64,000 nucleotides of DNA, from NCBI RefSeq assembly GCF_900111015.1, contig NZ_FOFS01000002.1, positions 248,001 through 312,000 of the forward strand. The letters run 5' to 3'. The position numbers and the translations under genes are program-made. Source of the stretch: Solimonas aquatica. GTDB lineage: Bacteria; Pseudomonadota; Gammaproteobacteria; Nevskiales; Nevskiaceae. The notes under the pieces are model-generated. The model worked only from the letters and a program-made list of their open reading frames with translations. It was not told the origin of the DNA and searched no databases. This document shows, in pieces, positions 34,299-42,764 of this stretch. Position 1 is the first letter of the stretch, and each line of letters starts with the position of its first letter.

Positions 34299-34688
34299 CT
34301 AAGGCTGCCCGTGAACCGGCTTCAGAAACCGGCAATATGAGACCTCTACGATACCGTCACCAGCAGGGTGCGGATCATGGGCGAGCACGCCATTGCTATA
34401 TATCACGGAGTGCATGGCGCCCCTCGATGACGGCCCACTGGCGATGTAAAACGCCGGAAGGTCCTCGGGCTCGTGCCTGCCCTGCAATTCCAGGGTAAGC
34501 CCAAACATGCGCTGCAGCCATTCCTTGATTCGATCATCGACGGTGGCGGCACCGCGACCATGCATATCTTCAAACGGTGGGACCATCCACAGCGGAAGAT
34601 CCAGCAGCGACGCCAGGCACGCTGCCATAGCGTTCCCGTTAACGAGCCCATCCGGGCTAAAGAGCTTGTCCTGCTTTATTGGAGTCAT
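34299..34688 (-). CDS. Phage-type small protein of a C39-peptidase-like hypothetical family (129 aa)
   Basis: GGAGG lies nine bases before ATG 34688 on the minus strand, a strong start. The pattern recalls a family common in phages and prophage islands: FSPDGLVNGNAMAACLASLL (family: D...GNC.QA..ASLL), MVPPFEDM, then YIASGPSSRGAMHSVIYSN and LAHDPHP. The HSVI and DPHP blocks look like the His/Asp half of a papain- or C39-like site. The residue expected to be the first Cys is Ala here, with another Cys three residues on. It is isolated between a gene-free region and an AT-rich methyltransferase gene. Function unknown. Confidence 0.62.
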   Translation of the reverse strand: MTPIKQDKLFSPDGLVNGNAMAACLASLLDLPLWMVPPFEDMHGRGAATVDDRIKEWLQRMFGLTLELQGRHEPEDLPAFYIASGPSSRGAMHSVIYSNGVLAHDPHPAGDGIVEVSYCRFLKPVHGQP

Positions 34689-34813
34689 TTTCTGTCGCCT
34701 CCCCAAGCGACTTTCTTATTATTCCAAGTTTAGTTCACAGCCTTAGTGCATGAGCGAACTGGAGTCAATACTGGGACTGAGTTTGGCTTGTTGTCGCCAT
34801 TAGGGCGGATATA

Positions 34814-36004
34814 TCAGGCCGACATCCTGGAATTTTGTTCCGCCGCGGTAATTTCGTAGTTAATCAAGCGGAAAGACAAATCTCTGCCATAGGCTTGGAT
34901 ATTTTCAGGACCTTCGAAGTCAAGTCGGATATTTTCATGCGGGGGCACCGACACTATGAAGCTAAGTGGTATGGCACGACTGCCGCACTCCCTCAACAGG
35001 ATCTGGCGATGGGCGTTGGTGGATACAGAAAGATCGCCAACCCGATGATCGCCGGCAACTGTAACCATACAACGAAAGTTCAAGCGTAAGGTGCTATCAG
35101 TTTCATTGACGATATGTGCGCAAGATGGCGTGGACGCCCAGCGCCATTCACGTCTCTCATCATACTGAGGCGACATGAATCCATTGCCAAAAATTAGCGT
35201 CCCGTGGCGACGATCCGGAGGCCTGATGCTCTGCCATCCAAAGGGCTTAACATAGGACGTGGTTTTTCGCAGCGCACTGTCATGGCGAACGAAAACCGCG
35301 TCCAGTTGGCCAAGGGCATGATCTCCACTCCTGCGCATTAACGTGGGAAGGTCAAATAGAACGAAACCACAAGCGCTCATAAATTGATAAATATCGAGAA
35401 ACAGGGGGGTCTGTTCTCCGAAAAATTTATATAGTGAGCATTCCAATAGCACAACCTCGCAATCATTCAAGGCTTCCTTGGCCCCCTCTAGGACAGGCAA
35501 TTCATAACCTTGGACGTCAACTTTCAAGAAGTCGAGACAGCCTCCATAACTGCCTTGCGCAACCTGATCTACCGTCTGCACCTCCACTCGATCAGTTTTG
35601 GCTACGCCATGGGAGCTACGGAATTGTCCCTGCGGGATCAATGATTGCGTCGTAATGCTGTGCTGCTCAATTTCCACAAAGCCTGGCGAGGAACCGACTG
35701 CCACTTGCGACCAGTTTGCTTGACCAATTTCCTCGCAGGTTCGGTCCAGTTCTTCTTTCCACGCGCCGATTGGCTCGAACATATGAATTTTTGCATGAGG
35801 AAATGCTGCGCGCGCCATTCGCGCCCAGTGTCCCTTCGCTGCTCCGATATCAAAGATCAGTCTTGGTTCAAATCCCTTGGCCGCCAAGAACAGTAAAAAT
35901 TGATCCATGAAGTCGTAGGAAAATGGATTTCCCTTTCTGAACCCTTGGTCGAATCTATTATTCACTCTGGACATGGCGGCTCTCGAAAAGGCGCGGAAGA
36001 TCAT
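34814..36004 (-). CDS. FkbM-family methyltransferase with C-terminal beta domain, AT-rich (396 aa)
   Basis: The SAM site is intact: LIFDIGAAKGHWARMARAAF at about 48 (motif I), IHMFEPIGAWKEEL (motif II) and CLDFLKVDVQGYELPVLEGA at about 158, the classic FkbM block. The last 110 residues form an unrelated beta-rich domain (INETDSTLRLNF-like, CMVTVAGDHRVGDLSVSTN) of unknown role. Base composition is clearly lower in GC than all neighbours and codon use is less biased, which suggests recent acquisition. It is on the minus strand inside the island. ATG 36004 is the longest start; ATG 35974 is possible. Confidence 0.86.
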   Translation of the reverse strand: MIFRAFSRAAMSRVNNRFDQGFRKGNPFSYDFMDQFLLFLAAKGFEPRLIFDIGAAKGHWARMARAAFPHAKIHMFEPIGAWKEELDRTCEEIGQANWSQVAVGSSPGFVEIEQHSITTQSLIPQGQFRSSHGVAKTDRVEVQTVDQVAQGSYGGCLDFLKVDVQGYELPVLEGAKEALNDCEVVLLECSLYKFFGEQTPLFLDIYQFMSACGFVLFDLPTLMRRSGDHALGQLDAVFVRHDSALRKTTSYVKPFGWQSIRPPDRRHGTLIFGNGFMSPQYDERREWRWASTPSCAHIVNETDSTLRLNFRCMVTVAGDHRVGDLSVSTNAHRQILLRECGSRAIPLSFIVSVPPHENIRLDFEGPENIQAYGRDLSFRLINYEITAAEQNSRMSA

Positions 36005-36341
36005 TCCATAAGCATCGCCTAGATATAGAGATCACCTACATGGAAAAGTGAGAGTCAAATCACATTGTCAAAAAAGATGCTCGTGCTTGGAGTCGAATTT
36101 TGGGAGTTATTTCTCCTTCGTTCGGGAAGAGGTGTCACGAGTTGGCTGCGCGCCAGCACGCTAAAGTAGGGTGCGGATCTTGTCCGGCACTATATTTGGA
36201 CCTGCTTCTAGCTGAGAAGCGAGAAAGGTCCTGCATGCTGTCGCGATTTGAACCTTACGGAATGATGCAAAGGGGCATCGCGCCCTTTTTCATTTTGCCT
36301 AAGAAAGCTCGTAGATTTTCCATGTATGCAAATCGTTTTGC
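36005..36341. other. AT-richer gene-free stretch
   Basis: About 340 bases between two minus-strand genes, similar in composition to the methyltransferase gene beside it. One plus-strand frame enters here and runs antisense into the next gene, but it lacks a Shine-Dalgarno and family similarity. A promoter for the methyltransferase should lie in this stretch; I could not place it with confidence. Confidence 0.4.
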
Positions 36342-38486
36342 CTACGGCTGCACTGCATTGCAGTTTCGCTCTTTGTTGTTGGCGCCAATGAAGATTTCAA
36401 GATTGACGATGCGAAAGTTTGGCGTCTGCAGACCAGACTCCTGGGATAAGCTGAGTGTGATCTTGTTGATGCCATTCGCCAACTCAGATGCATCAACCTT
36501 GAATAGCTTGTTGAATACCGGTGCTGTCCACCACATCGAACGATAATAGGCATTCGCTGTTGCGCCGTCGGCGGGATCGGCCGGGACTTCGGTGCCGACA
36601 GGAGCCGTGGCAAGGTCATGGCCATTCACCTTGATGCTCAGCGCCTTCGCAATGGCGGCATAGTCGGCGTCGTTGGCCGAGGTGTTGGGATATGCAAAGA
36701 ACGTCAGGCGCAGGAGGCCCCCGGAGTTCCAGCCGCCCGCTGGTTCGGCCATTTCCATTTGCAGGGTTCGGCCGCTGCCGATGAGCGCAGTGCGCGGAAT
36801 CGGTAGCAAGTCGCAGTTTGAGGTCTGGGGTGATGCAGCGTTGCAGCTTTGTTCCAGCCGGTAGTGCACGCTCGGAAGAAAATAATGTTGATCGTTATGA
36901 GCGGCATTGTCCGGTCTGGCAAGGCAGGAAATACCTGCGTTGGGCTGTGGCATGGACCGTGATTGATCCCCCATGACATAGCGTAGTGCGTAGTACTGGC
37001 TGTTGAAGATCGCCATGCCCTGCACGTGGTGACGGCTATAGGCCAGGTGCGTCGCAGTGGCCAGAGCGCGCGTATCGGAAGGATAGTCCTGTGCAGCGAG
37101 GGAGTAGCCAGCCTGTTTCAGGCGGGCCATGCCCTGATAGCTGGCCATCGACGGCGGCAGTCGTCGAAGGGTCTGGAACATTTCGGCGTAGAACTTCAGA
37201 TGCGAGCGGCTGGGATCGAGCTGATATTGAATCTGCTGGTCAGCCTGCGCCGGCATCGCCAGGGTTACGTAATCCGCGGACTGGTTCCGATCAATGCTCT
37301 CGAGATCTATCCCGATATTTTCCCGGTGCTGACGCCGGGACGGTACGCGCAGGCCGATACGAAGCTCGGGCTCGATCTTGGTCAGGGTGCTGTGCACACC
37401 CTTCAGAAAGCCATTCATGATGCCGATCCGCTCGGCGTTCGAAATCTCAGGGCGGAAGTACTGCGGAAAGCGGTCGAAGTCGATTTCAAATATCGCTGGG
37501 TGATAGTTTTGTACCAGCTCCGCCATCTGCATCAGCTTGAACTTGCGAACCGCCGGTGACGAAAAGTCGAGCGTCAATATGTCGCATTGTCCATCGTCAG
37601 CCCCTGCGCGCAAGACGCAACTACGCTCGCTGCACTGCGCGGCGATTTCATCGGCGGAGAGGCACATTTCACCAATGCAGCGCTTGTCGAGCAGCTTGTC
37701 CAGCTTGCCGGTGTCGAAGGCTGTCAGCATGGCCGTAAAGGCACTTTGCGACCAGCGTTCATTGGCTTCGACATTGGCTGCGCCATTTTGCTCCAGCTTG
37801 GTACAAAACGGGTCTCGGCCCGTCAATGCCGCTGCGATCAAATCCTTCTTGGTCCTGCTGCGATAAAGATCGTAGTTCCAGTTGTAGTGATGGTCGTTGA
37901 GACGAAACGAGAGAATTTTTTGTTGCGCGACTGATTTTCCCGGGCGGCTGATGAAGTCGGCAACCGGGTCGCCGCCGGCTTCAAGGTAGCTGCGCATCGG
38001 GCCTGCGACCAGACCTGGGTATCCATCGGGAGCGGGCGATGGGTCACGGTAGTAGGCCAGAGAGCGCAGGAAGCGGTAGTGATCTTCCAGCGTGTAGAGA
38101 CTGGATTTTGCCCAGAACTGAGAAGTCGAGATGTTGACAGCCATGCTCTGCGCATCGACCGCATTAACCTCGCCCAAAGTCTCGTACTGTGACGAGGCCT
38201 CACGGAGGGTGCGGATGCGGTTTGCGACGGGACCGTTCGGCGTGCGGCCTCTCAGATAAACGAAGTCCCAACCCGTATTGTCATTGTTGAGAATGACGCG
38301 CGGCAGCGCCACGGGTTGTGGTGCTGTGGTGTCGGCATCGGCGCTTGTCGGCGCAAATGTCAGAGATGCAAGCAAGGTGCAGCAGCAAGCTGCCGGCATA
38401 AGGCGAAGCCGGCGCTGCCAGGGGTGGTTCTTGTTGGCTCTTGTGCGGGAATTCGAGCCGGAGGAGAAGTCGTATGCGGCGCTCAT
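36342..38486 (-). CDS. Secreted protein, possible glycoside-hydrolase-like TIM barrel (714 aa)
   Basis: After a basic 28-residue N-terminus comes a hydrophobic stretch (LMPAACCCTLLASLTFAPTS) ending near ADADT, a plausible signal peptide, so the protein is probably periplasmic or exported. The middle has barrel-like strands with acidic ends: NYHPAIFEIDFDRFPQYFRP, LRIGLRVPSRR and GIDLESIDRNQSADYVTLAM, where FEIDFDR and the D/E pairs could hold catalytic acids. A beta-sandwich-like C-terminus (about 560-714) follows, with FAYPNTSANDADYA and NGINKITLSLS. This looks like hydrolase-like proteins of polysaccharide loci, but no family is assigned. The TPR gene precedes it by 30 nt. Confidence 0.65.
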   Translation of the reverse strand: MSAAYDFSSGSNSRTRANKNHPWQRRLRLMPAACCCTLLASLTFAPTSADADTTAPQPVALPRVILNNDNTGWDFVYLRGRTPNGPVANRIRTLREASSQYETLGEVNAVDAQSMAVNISTSQFWAKSSLYTLEDHYRFLRSLAYYRDPSPAPDGYPGLVAGPMRSYLEAGGDPVADFISRPGKSVAQQKILSFRLNDHHYNWNYDLYRSRTKKDLIAAALTGRDPFCTKLEQNGAANVEANERWSQSAFTAMLTAFDTGKLDKLLDKRCIGEMCLSADEIAAQCSERSCVLRAGADDGQCDILTLDFSSPAVRKFKLMQMAELVQNYHPAIFEIDFDRFPQYFRPEISNAERIGIMNGFLKGVHSTLTKIEPELRIGLRVPSRRQHRENIGIDLESIDRNQSADYVTLAMPAQADQQIQYQLDPSRSHLKFYAEMFQTLRRLPPSMASYQGMARLKQAGYSLAAQDYPSDTRALATATHLAYSRHHVQGMAIFNSQYYALRYVMGDQSRSMPQPNAGISCLARPDNAAHNDQHYFLPSVHYRLEQSCNAASPQTSNCDLLPIPRTALIGSGRTLQMEMAEPAGGWNSGGLLRLTFFAYPNTSANDADYAAIAKALSIKVNGHDLATAPVGTEVPADPADGATANAYYRSMWWTAPVFNKLFKVDASELANGINKITLSLSQESGLQTPNFRIVNLEIFIGANNKERNCNAVQP

Positions 38487-38516
38487 GCTGTTGTTCTCCG
38501 AGCGCCGCTTGGCGCT

Positions 38517-39608
38517 CTAGTTCAGGCCAAACAACTTGCCCAGTCGTTTCCAGAAGCCGACGCGCTTGCGTGAGGTGGTATCGGACAGCAGCAGCGGAGC
38601 TTTGTAACTGGAACGCGGCGGGATCGCGATGGGAATCGGACCGCTTGGCGTCGGCGCCGGTTCGGTTTCCGGGGAGCCAAGCAGCTGTACTTGAAGCTTG
38701 AGAGACTCCAGCCGTTCCGCATAGGTCTTGGATTGGGGCAGGAGCTGGCTGGCGCTTTCTTGGGCCGCCAATGCTTCATGAATGCGGCCGCAGCGTTCCA
38801 GAGCCTCGCTGTAATGGGCGTGGAACCAGGCCACTTTGCCATCCAGCCGGATCGCAGCTTCAAACGCTGCCAGCGACTCTTCAGGGCGGTCGAGGCGTAG
38901 CAGCAGGCTGGCCAGTCTCGCCTGTGGTCCAGCCGACTGGGGATCCATCTCGGACGCGGGGCGCGCGATCTCGAGGGCTTCGGCGAGCTTGCCAAGCTTG
39001 TCGAGGGCCTGTGCGAGGCAGTGATGGAACCAGACGGTACTGGGATCATGAGCAATCGCTTGACGGAATGCGGCTTCCGCCTCTTCATAGTTTCCGGCGG
39101 CCAGAGCCAGCTTGCCCAGCCTACCCAGCGAAGCTTTCGAGGGGCTGAGTGCTACCGAGCTGCGGGAGGCGGCCAGTGCTTCATCCTGCAGGCCACTGTT
39201 TTCGAGTACTGCGCTCAGCACTTCGTGATACCAGGCGACAGATGCATCGAGGGTGATGGCGTGACGCAGCGAGGCGATGGCGAAAGGCAGGCTGCCCTTT
39301 TCCCGGTAGGCTTGCCCGAGTTGGGCGTGTACAGCGGCAGTATTCATGCCCAGCTCGACTGCCTTGCTGGAAGCGGCGATGCACTCATCAAATCGCTTTT
39401 GCTTGAGCAGCGTCTGGCCAAGAGAATAGTGAAACCAGGCCACCTGATCGGAGATGCCGATGGCGGTGCGCAGTTCCGACTCGGCTGCCCCCAGTTCGCC
39501 CTGACGGATGAGTAGGCTTCCCAAGCGGGCATGCGGCTCTGCTTTGTCAGGAGACGATTCGACCGCCTCGCGGGCTGCCTTGATCTGATCGTCCAAGCTC
39601 ATGTCCAT
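38517..39608 (-). CDS. TPR-repeat protein (363 aa)
   Basis: GAGGAG six bases upstream fixes ATG 39608. Eight or so TPR units fill residues 5-290: AEPHARLGSLLIRQGELGAAESEL, AWFHYSLGQTLLKQKRFDEC and so on. An unusual WFHY/WYHE/WFHH motif recurs at the start of several repeats, including AWFHAHYSEALERCGRIHEA. The C-terminus is Pro-rich and ends in basic RKRVGFWKRLGKLFGLN, which could associate with a membrane surface. There is no signal peptide. It lies 30 nt upstream of the secreted hydrolase-like gene and is probably cotranscribed. A scaffold for glycan assembly or export is likely. Confidence 0.85.
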   Translation of the reverse strand: MDMSLDDQIKAAREAVESSPDKAEPHARLGSLLIRQGELGAAESELRTAIGISDQVAWFHYSLGQTLLKQKRFDECIAASSKAVELGMNTAAVHAQLGQAYREKGSLPFAIASLRHAITLDASVAWYHEVLSAVLENSGLQDEALAASRSSVALSPSKASLGRLGKLALAAGNYEEAEAAFRQAIAHDPSTVWFHHCLAQALDKLGKLAEALEIARPASEMDPQSAGPQARLASLLLRLDRPEESLAAFEAAIRLDGKVAWFHAHYSEALERCGRIHEALAAQESASQLLPQSKTYAERLESLKLQVQLLGSPETEPAPTPSGPIPIAIPPRSSYKAPLLLSDTTSRKRVGFWKRLGKLFGLN

Positions 39609-39782
39609 GTACCGCTCCTCAGGTGAAGGGCGCTGAAAGAGCGCGCCCGTACAGTTTCAAAAAACAGTTGACCGCGTTACGGCGCCCGCTTCGCTCAATT
39701 CCGCAAAACATCCGCAGGCTCGTGGCGGAGTCTGCAGCCAGCGCTTTGCCCGGCTCGCATATGTGAACCGCTCAGTCTGCAC

Positions 39783-41132
39783 TCACTGCGGGTTTGCTGC
39801 ATCGATGAAATCGAGCAGTTCCTGCGTTCGTGCTGCCATCAGCGCGGAGTCGCCGCGGCTTTCGACATTCAGACGCAGTACCGGTTCGGTATTCGAGCCA
39901 CGCAGATTGAAGCGCCAGTCGCCGAAGTCTGCGCTGAGTCCATCGGTCCATTCGACCTGAGCGTTGCGCGCAAAGCGCTGATGCACCGCTTCGATCGTGG
40001 TCTTGACGTCCGCCACCTTGCGGTTGATCTCGCCGCTGGCGGGAAAAGCCTGCATGCGCGCGGACACCAGTGCCGACAAGGGCTGGCCGGCAACGCTGAT
40101 CAGCTGTGCAACCAGCAGCCATGGGATGTTGCCATTGTCGCAGTAAGCGAAGTCGCGGAAGTAATGATGCGCGCTCATCTCTCCGCCATAGAGTGCATCT
40201 TCCAGGCGCATGCGCTCCTTGATGAAGGCGTGGCCGGTCTTGGATTGAATCGGCACGCCGCCTGCGGACTTCACGATGTCGATGGTGTTCCAGGTCAGGC
40301 GGGGGTCGTGGATGATTTTGCTGCCCGGCGCCTTCAGCAGTAGTGCCTGTGCCAGCAAGCCGACCACGTAATAGCCTTCGATGAACTGCCCCTGTTCGTC
40401 AAAGAAGAAGCAGCGGTCGAAATCACCGTCCCAGGCAACGCCGAAATCGGCCTTGTTGTTGCGGACCGCATCAATGGTGTCCTGACGCATCTCCGGCAGC
40501 AGCGGATTGGGGATCCCGTTCGGGAAATTGCCATCCGGCTGATGGTGTACGCGCAGGAATTCGAACGGCAGATGTGGGGCGAGGGCATCCACGATCTTGC
40601 CGGCCACACCATTGCCGGCGTTCACGACGATGCGCAGCGGCTTGAGTTTGGCGGGATCGATATAGCCCAGCAGGTGACGGACGTAGCTGTCCCGAAGGTC
40701 CAGGGCCTTCATCGCCGGCGGCGTTGTGGGGGCCTTGTCGGTCATGCCGTTGACGCGTTGCTCCAGCGCGCGCAGTCCGGAGTCTCCCGACACCGGCACG
40801 GCGCCGCCGCGCACCAGCTTCATGCCGTTGTAGTCCATGGGATTGTGGCTGGCGGTCACCTCGATGGCGCCGTCGATGCCGGGCTGCTGCGCCGCCCAGT
40901 ACATCTCCTCGGTGCCACACAGGCCCAGATCCAGCACCTCCACGCCACGGCTGAGCAGGCCATGCGCCAGGGCATTGAGCAGCGGCTGCGAACTGTGTCG
41001 GATGTCGCGTCCAAGAGCGACCTTGGCCGGGGAAAATTCATCGGCGAACGCGCAGCCCAGGCGGAATGCGATATCGGGATTCAGTTCGTCGGGTACGCGC
41101 CCGCGAAGGTCGTATGCTTTGAAACAGGACAT
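39783..41132 (-). CDS. manB: Phosphomannomutase/phosphoglucomutase (449 aa)
   Basis: It interconverts mannose-6-phosphate and mannose-1-phosphate, feeding GDP-mannose synthesis with the adjacent ManC. Start ATG 41132 gives [18 protein letters not shown], the standard N-terminus (KAYDIRG). The active phosphoserine is in [16 protein letters not shown] at about 92, the Mg2+ loop is [11 protein letters not shown] at about 233, and the sugar-binding loop [10 protein letters not shown] follows. The C-terminal phosphate-binding motif is [17 protein letters not shown]. At 449 residues it has the family length. It is transcribed divergently from manC across 164 bp. The symbol manB (cpsG) is by function; algC-type dual specificity is possible. 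Confidence 0.95.
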   Translation of the reverse strand: MSCFKAYDLRGRVPDELNPDIAFRLGCAFADEFSPAKVALGRDIRHSSQPLLNALAHGLLSRGVEVLDLGLCGTEEMYWAAQQPGIDGAIEVTASHNPMDYNGMKLVRGGAVPVSGDSGLRALEQRVNGMTDKAPTTPPAMKALDLRDSYVRHLLGYIDPAKLKPLRIVVNAGNGVAGKIVDALAPHLPFEFLRVHHQPDGNFPNGIPNPLLPEMRQDTIDAVRNNKADFGVAWDGDFDRCFFFDEQGQFIEGYYVVGLLAQALLLKAPGSKIIHDPRLTWNTIDIVKSAGGVPIQSKTGHAFIKERMRLEDALYGGEMSAHHYFRDFAYCDNGNIPWLLVAQLISVAGQPLSALVSARMQAFPASGEINRKVADVKTTIEAVHQRFARNAQVEWTDGLSADFGDWRFNLRGSNTEPVLRLNVESRGDSALMAARTQELLDFIDAANPQ

Positions 41133-41210
41133 GGTATTACGGGCGGCGGACAATGAGCGGAGGGATGCAAGGCCGGAGCAGATGCCAGCATGAATTTTGC
41201 ATTTTAACCC

Positions 41211-41238
41211 GTGACATCAGGATTTAAACCCTTAAAAT
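41211..41238 (+). promoter_or_regulatory. Sigma70-type promoter for manC
   Basis: GTGACA at 41211-41216 (5 of 6 to TTGACA) is separated by 16 nt from TAAAAT at 41233-41238 (5 of 6 to TATAAT). Predicted start is near 41245, about 50 nt before ATG 41297. It lies in the AT-rich divergent region between manB and manC. Confidence 0.5.
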
Positions 41239-41296
41239 CGCAAGTATCGCGCCACCAACACCCCCGGTGGCGCACTTCCGGGAGCTCGAGAATAGT

Positions 41297-42706
41297 ATGA
41301 CTTTGTTGCCTGTCATCATGGCGGGAGGTTCCGGCACGCGCCTGTGGCCTCTGTCCCGAGAACTTTATCCGAAGCAGTTTCTGGCGCTGACGGGCAGCAA
41401 TAGCCTGCTGCAGAACACCCTGGAGCGGCTCAAAGGCCTGGCTACTGCCAAGCCACTGATCATCTGCAACGAGGCGCATCGCTTTCTGGTTGCCGAACAA
41501 CTGCGGCAGAAGGCAGCACTGGACCGCAATATCCTGCTGGAGCCACGCGCCCGCAACACCGCGCCGGCTGTGGCCCTGGCCGCGCTGCAGGCCAGATTGG
41601 CGGGCGAGGACCCCTTGCTTCTGGTGCTGGCTGCGGATCATGTGGTGCTCGACGTGCAGGCCTTTCACACGGCGGTGGATAAGGCAATCCCTTACGCGCA
41701 AGCGGGAGATCTGGTCACCTTTGGCGTGGTGGCCCGCACGCCGGAAACCGGATACGGCTACATCCGGCGCGGTGCGGCGCTTGGCGAGGGCGCGTTCCGG
41801 GTCGACAAGTTCGTGGAAAAGCCGCAGCGCGCGCAGGCCGAGGAGTACATCAAATCCGGCGCCTTTGACTGGAACAGTGGCATGTTCCTGTTCAAGGCCA
41901 GCCGCTTCCTGGAAGAGCTTGCTGCGCACCGGCCGGACATTCTCACGGCCTGCGAGAAAGCATTTGCCGGTGTCAGCCACGATCTGGATTTCATCCGCAT
42001 CGACGCCGAGGCTTTTGGCGCCTGCCCGGAGGATTCGATCGACTACGCGGTGATGGAAAAGACCCAGCGAGCCGTGGTGGTGCCCATGGACGTGGGCTGG
42101 AGTGACATTGGCGCGTTTGCCGCCGTCTGGGAAACGCTGCCCAAGGACGAGAACGGCAACGTGCTGCGCGGTGATGTGCTCTGCCATGACAGCCACAACA
42201 ATCTGCTGTTCTCCGAAAACGCGATGGTGGCTGCGGTGGGTGTGGACGATCTGATCGTGATTCAGACCAAGGACGCGGTGCTGGTCAGCGCCCGCGAGCG
42301 TGCCCAGGAGGTCAAGCAGATCGTCAATCAGCTGAAGCAGGCGGGGCGTAGCGAGCATCAGCTGCATCGTGAAGTGCACCGGCCCTGGGGCAAGTACGAT
42401 TCCGTGGACTCCGGGCACCGCTACCAGGTCAAGCGGATCACGGTGCTGCCGGGTGCCAAGCTGTCAGTGCAGATGCACCATCATCGTTCCGAGCACTGGA
42501 TCGTGGTGTCTGGCACGGCCCGGGTCACCGTCGACGGCGTCGACAAGCTGCTCACCGAAAACGAGTCGGTCTATCTGCCAGTGGGGGCGGTTCACGCACT
42601 GGAAAATCCCGGCAAGCTGCCACTGGAGCTGATCGAGGTGCAGGTGGGCAGCTATCTGGGTGAAGACGACATCGTGCGCTTCCAGGATCGCTACGGCAGG
42701 GCCTGA
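41297..42706 (+). CDS. manC: Mannose-1-phosphate guanylyltransferase / mannose-6-phosphate isomerase (469 aa)
   Basis: This is a bifunctional type II enzyme making mannose-6-phosphate and GDP-mannose. The N-terminal nucleotidyltransferase has [23 protein letters not shown] and [14 protein letters not shown] with WNSGMFLF. The C-terminal cupin phosphomannose isomerase domain starts with [11 protein letters not shown] and has [20 protein letters not shown], the metal-binding His/Glu block, and [18 protein letters not shown]. At 469 residues it is full length. GDP-mannose here may feed mannosyl or fucosyl-type donors for the locus. The following FAD oxidase gene lies 58 nt downstream. Confidence 0.96.
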   Translation: MTLLPVIMAGGSGTRLWPLSRELYPKQFLALTGSNSLLQNTLERLKGLATAKPLIICNEAHRFLVAEQLRQKAALDRNILLEPRARNTAPAVALAALQARLAGEDPLLLVLAADHVVLDVQAFHTAVDKAIPYAQAGDLVTFGVVARTPETGYGYIRRGAALGEGAFRVDKFVEKPQRAQAEEYIKSGAFDWNSGMFLFKASRFLEELAAHRPDILTACEKAFAGVSHDLDFIRIDAEAFGACPEDSIDYAVMEKTQRAVVVPMDVGWSDIGAFAAVWETLPKDENGNVLRGDVLCHDSHNNLLFSENAMVAAVGVDDLIVIQTKDAVLVSARERAQEVKQIVNQLKQAGRSEHQLHREVHRPWGKYDSVDSGHRYQVKRITVLPGAKLSVQMHHHRSEHWIVVSGTARVTVDGVDKLLTENESVYLPVGAVHALENPGKLPLELIEVQVGSYLGEDDIVRFQDRYGRA

Positions 42707-42764
42707 TCATGCGCCGAAGTCAGCGGGGCCGGCATGGCCCGCACCGTGCCGGTACGAGGACAAA

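Noticed and set aside
36100-36546. 148-codon plus-strand frame in the AT-richer stretch
   Set aside because: Overlaps the end of the secreted protein gene, has no Shine-Dalgarno and no similarity.
39628-39648. GGGCGC/GCGCCC hairpin upstream of the TPR gene
   Set aside because: No T tract on either strand and close to the start codon; listed only as a chance GC-rich stem.
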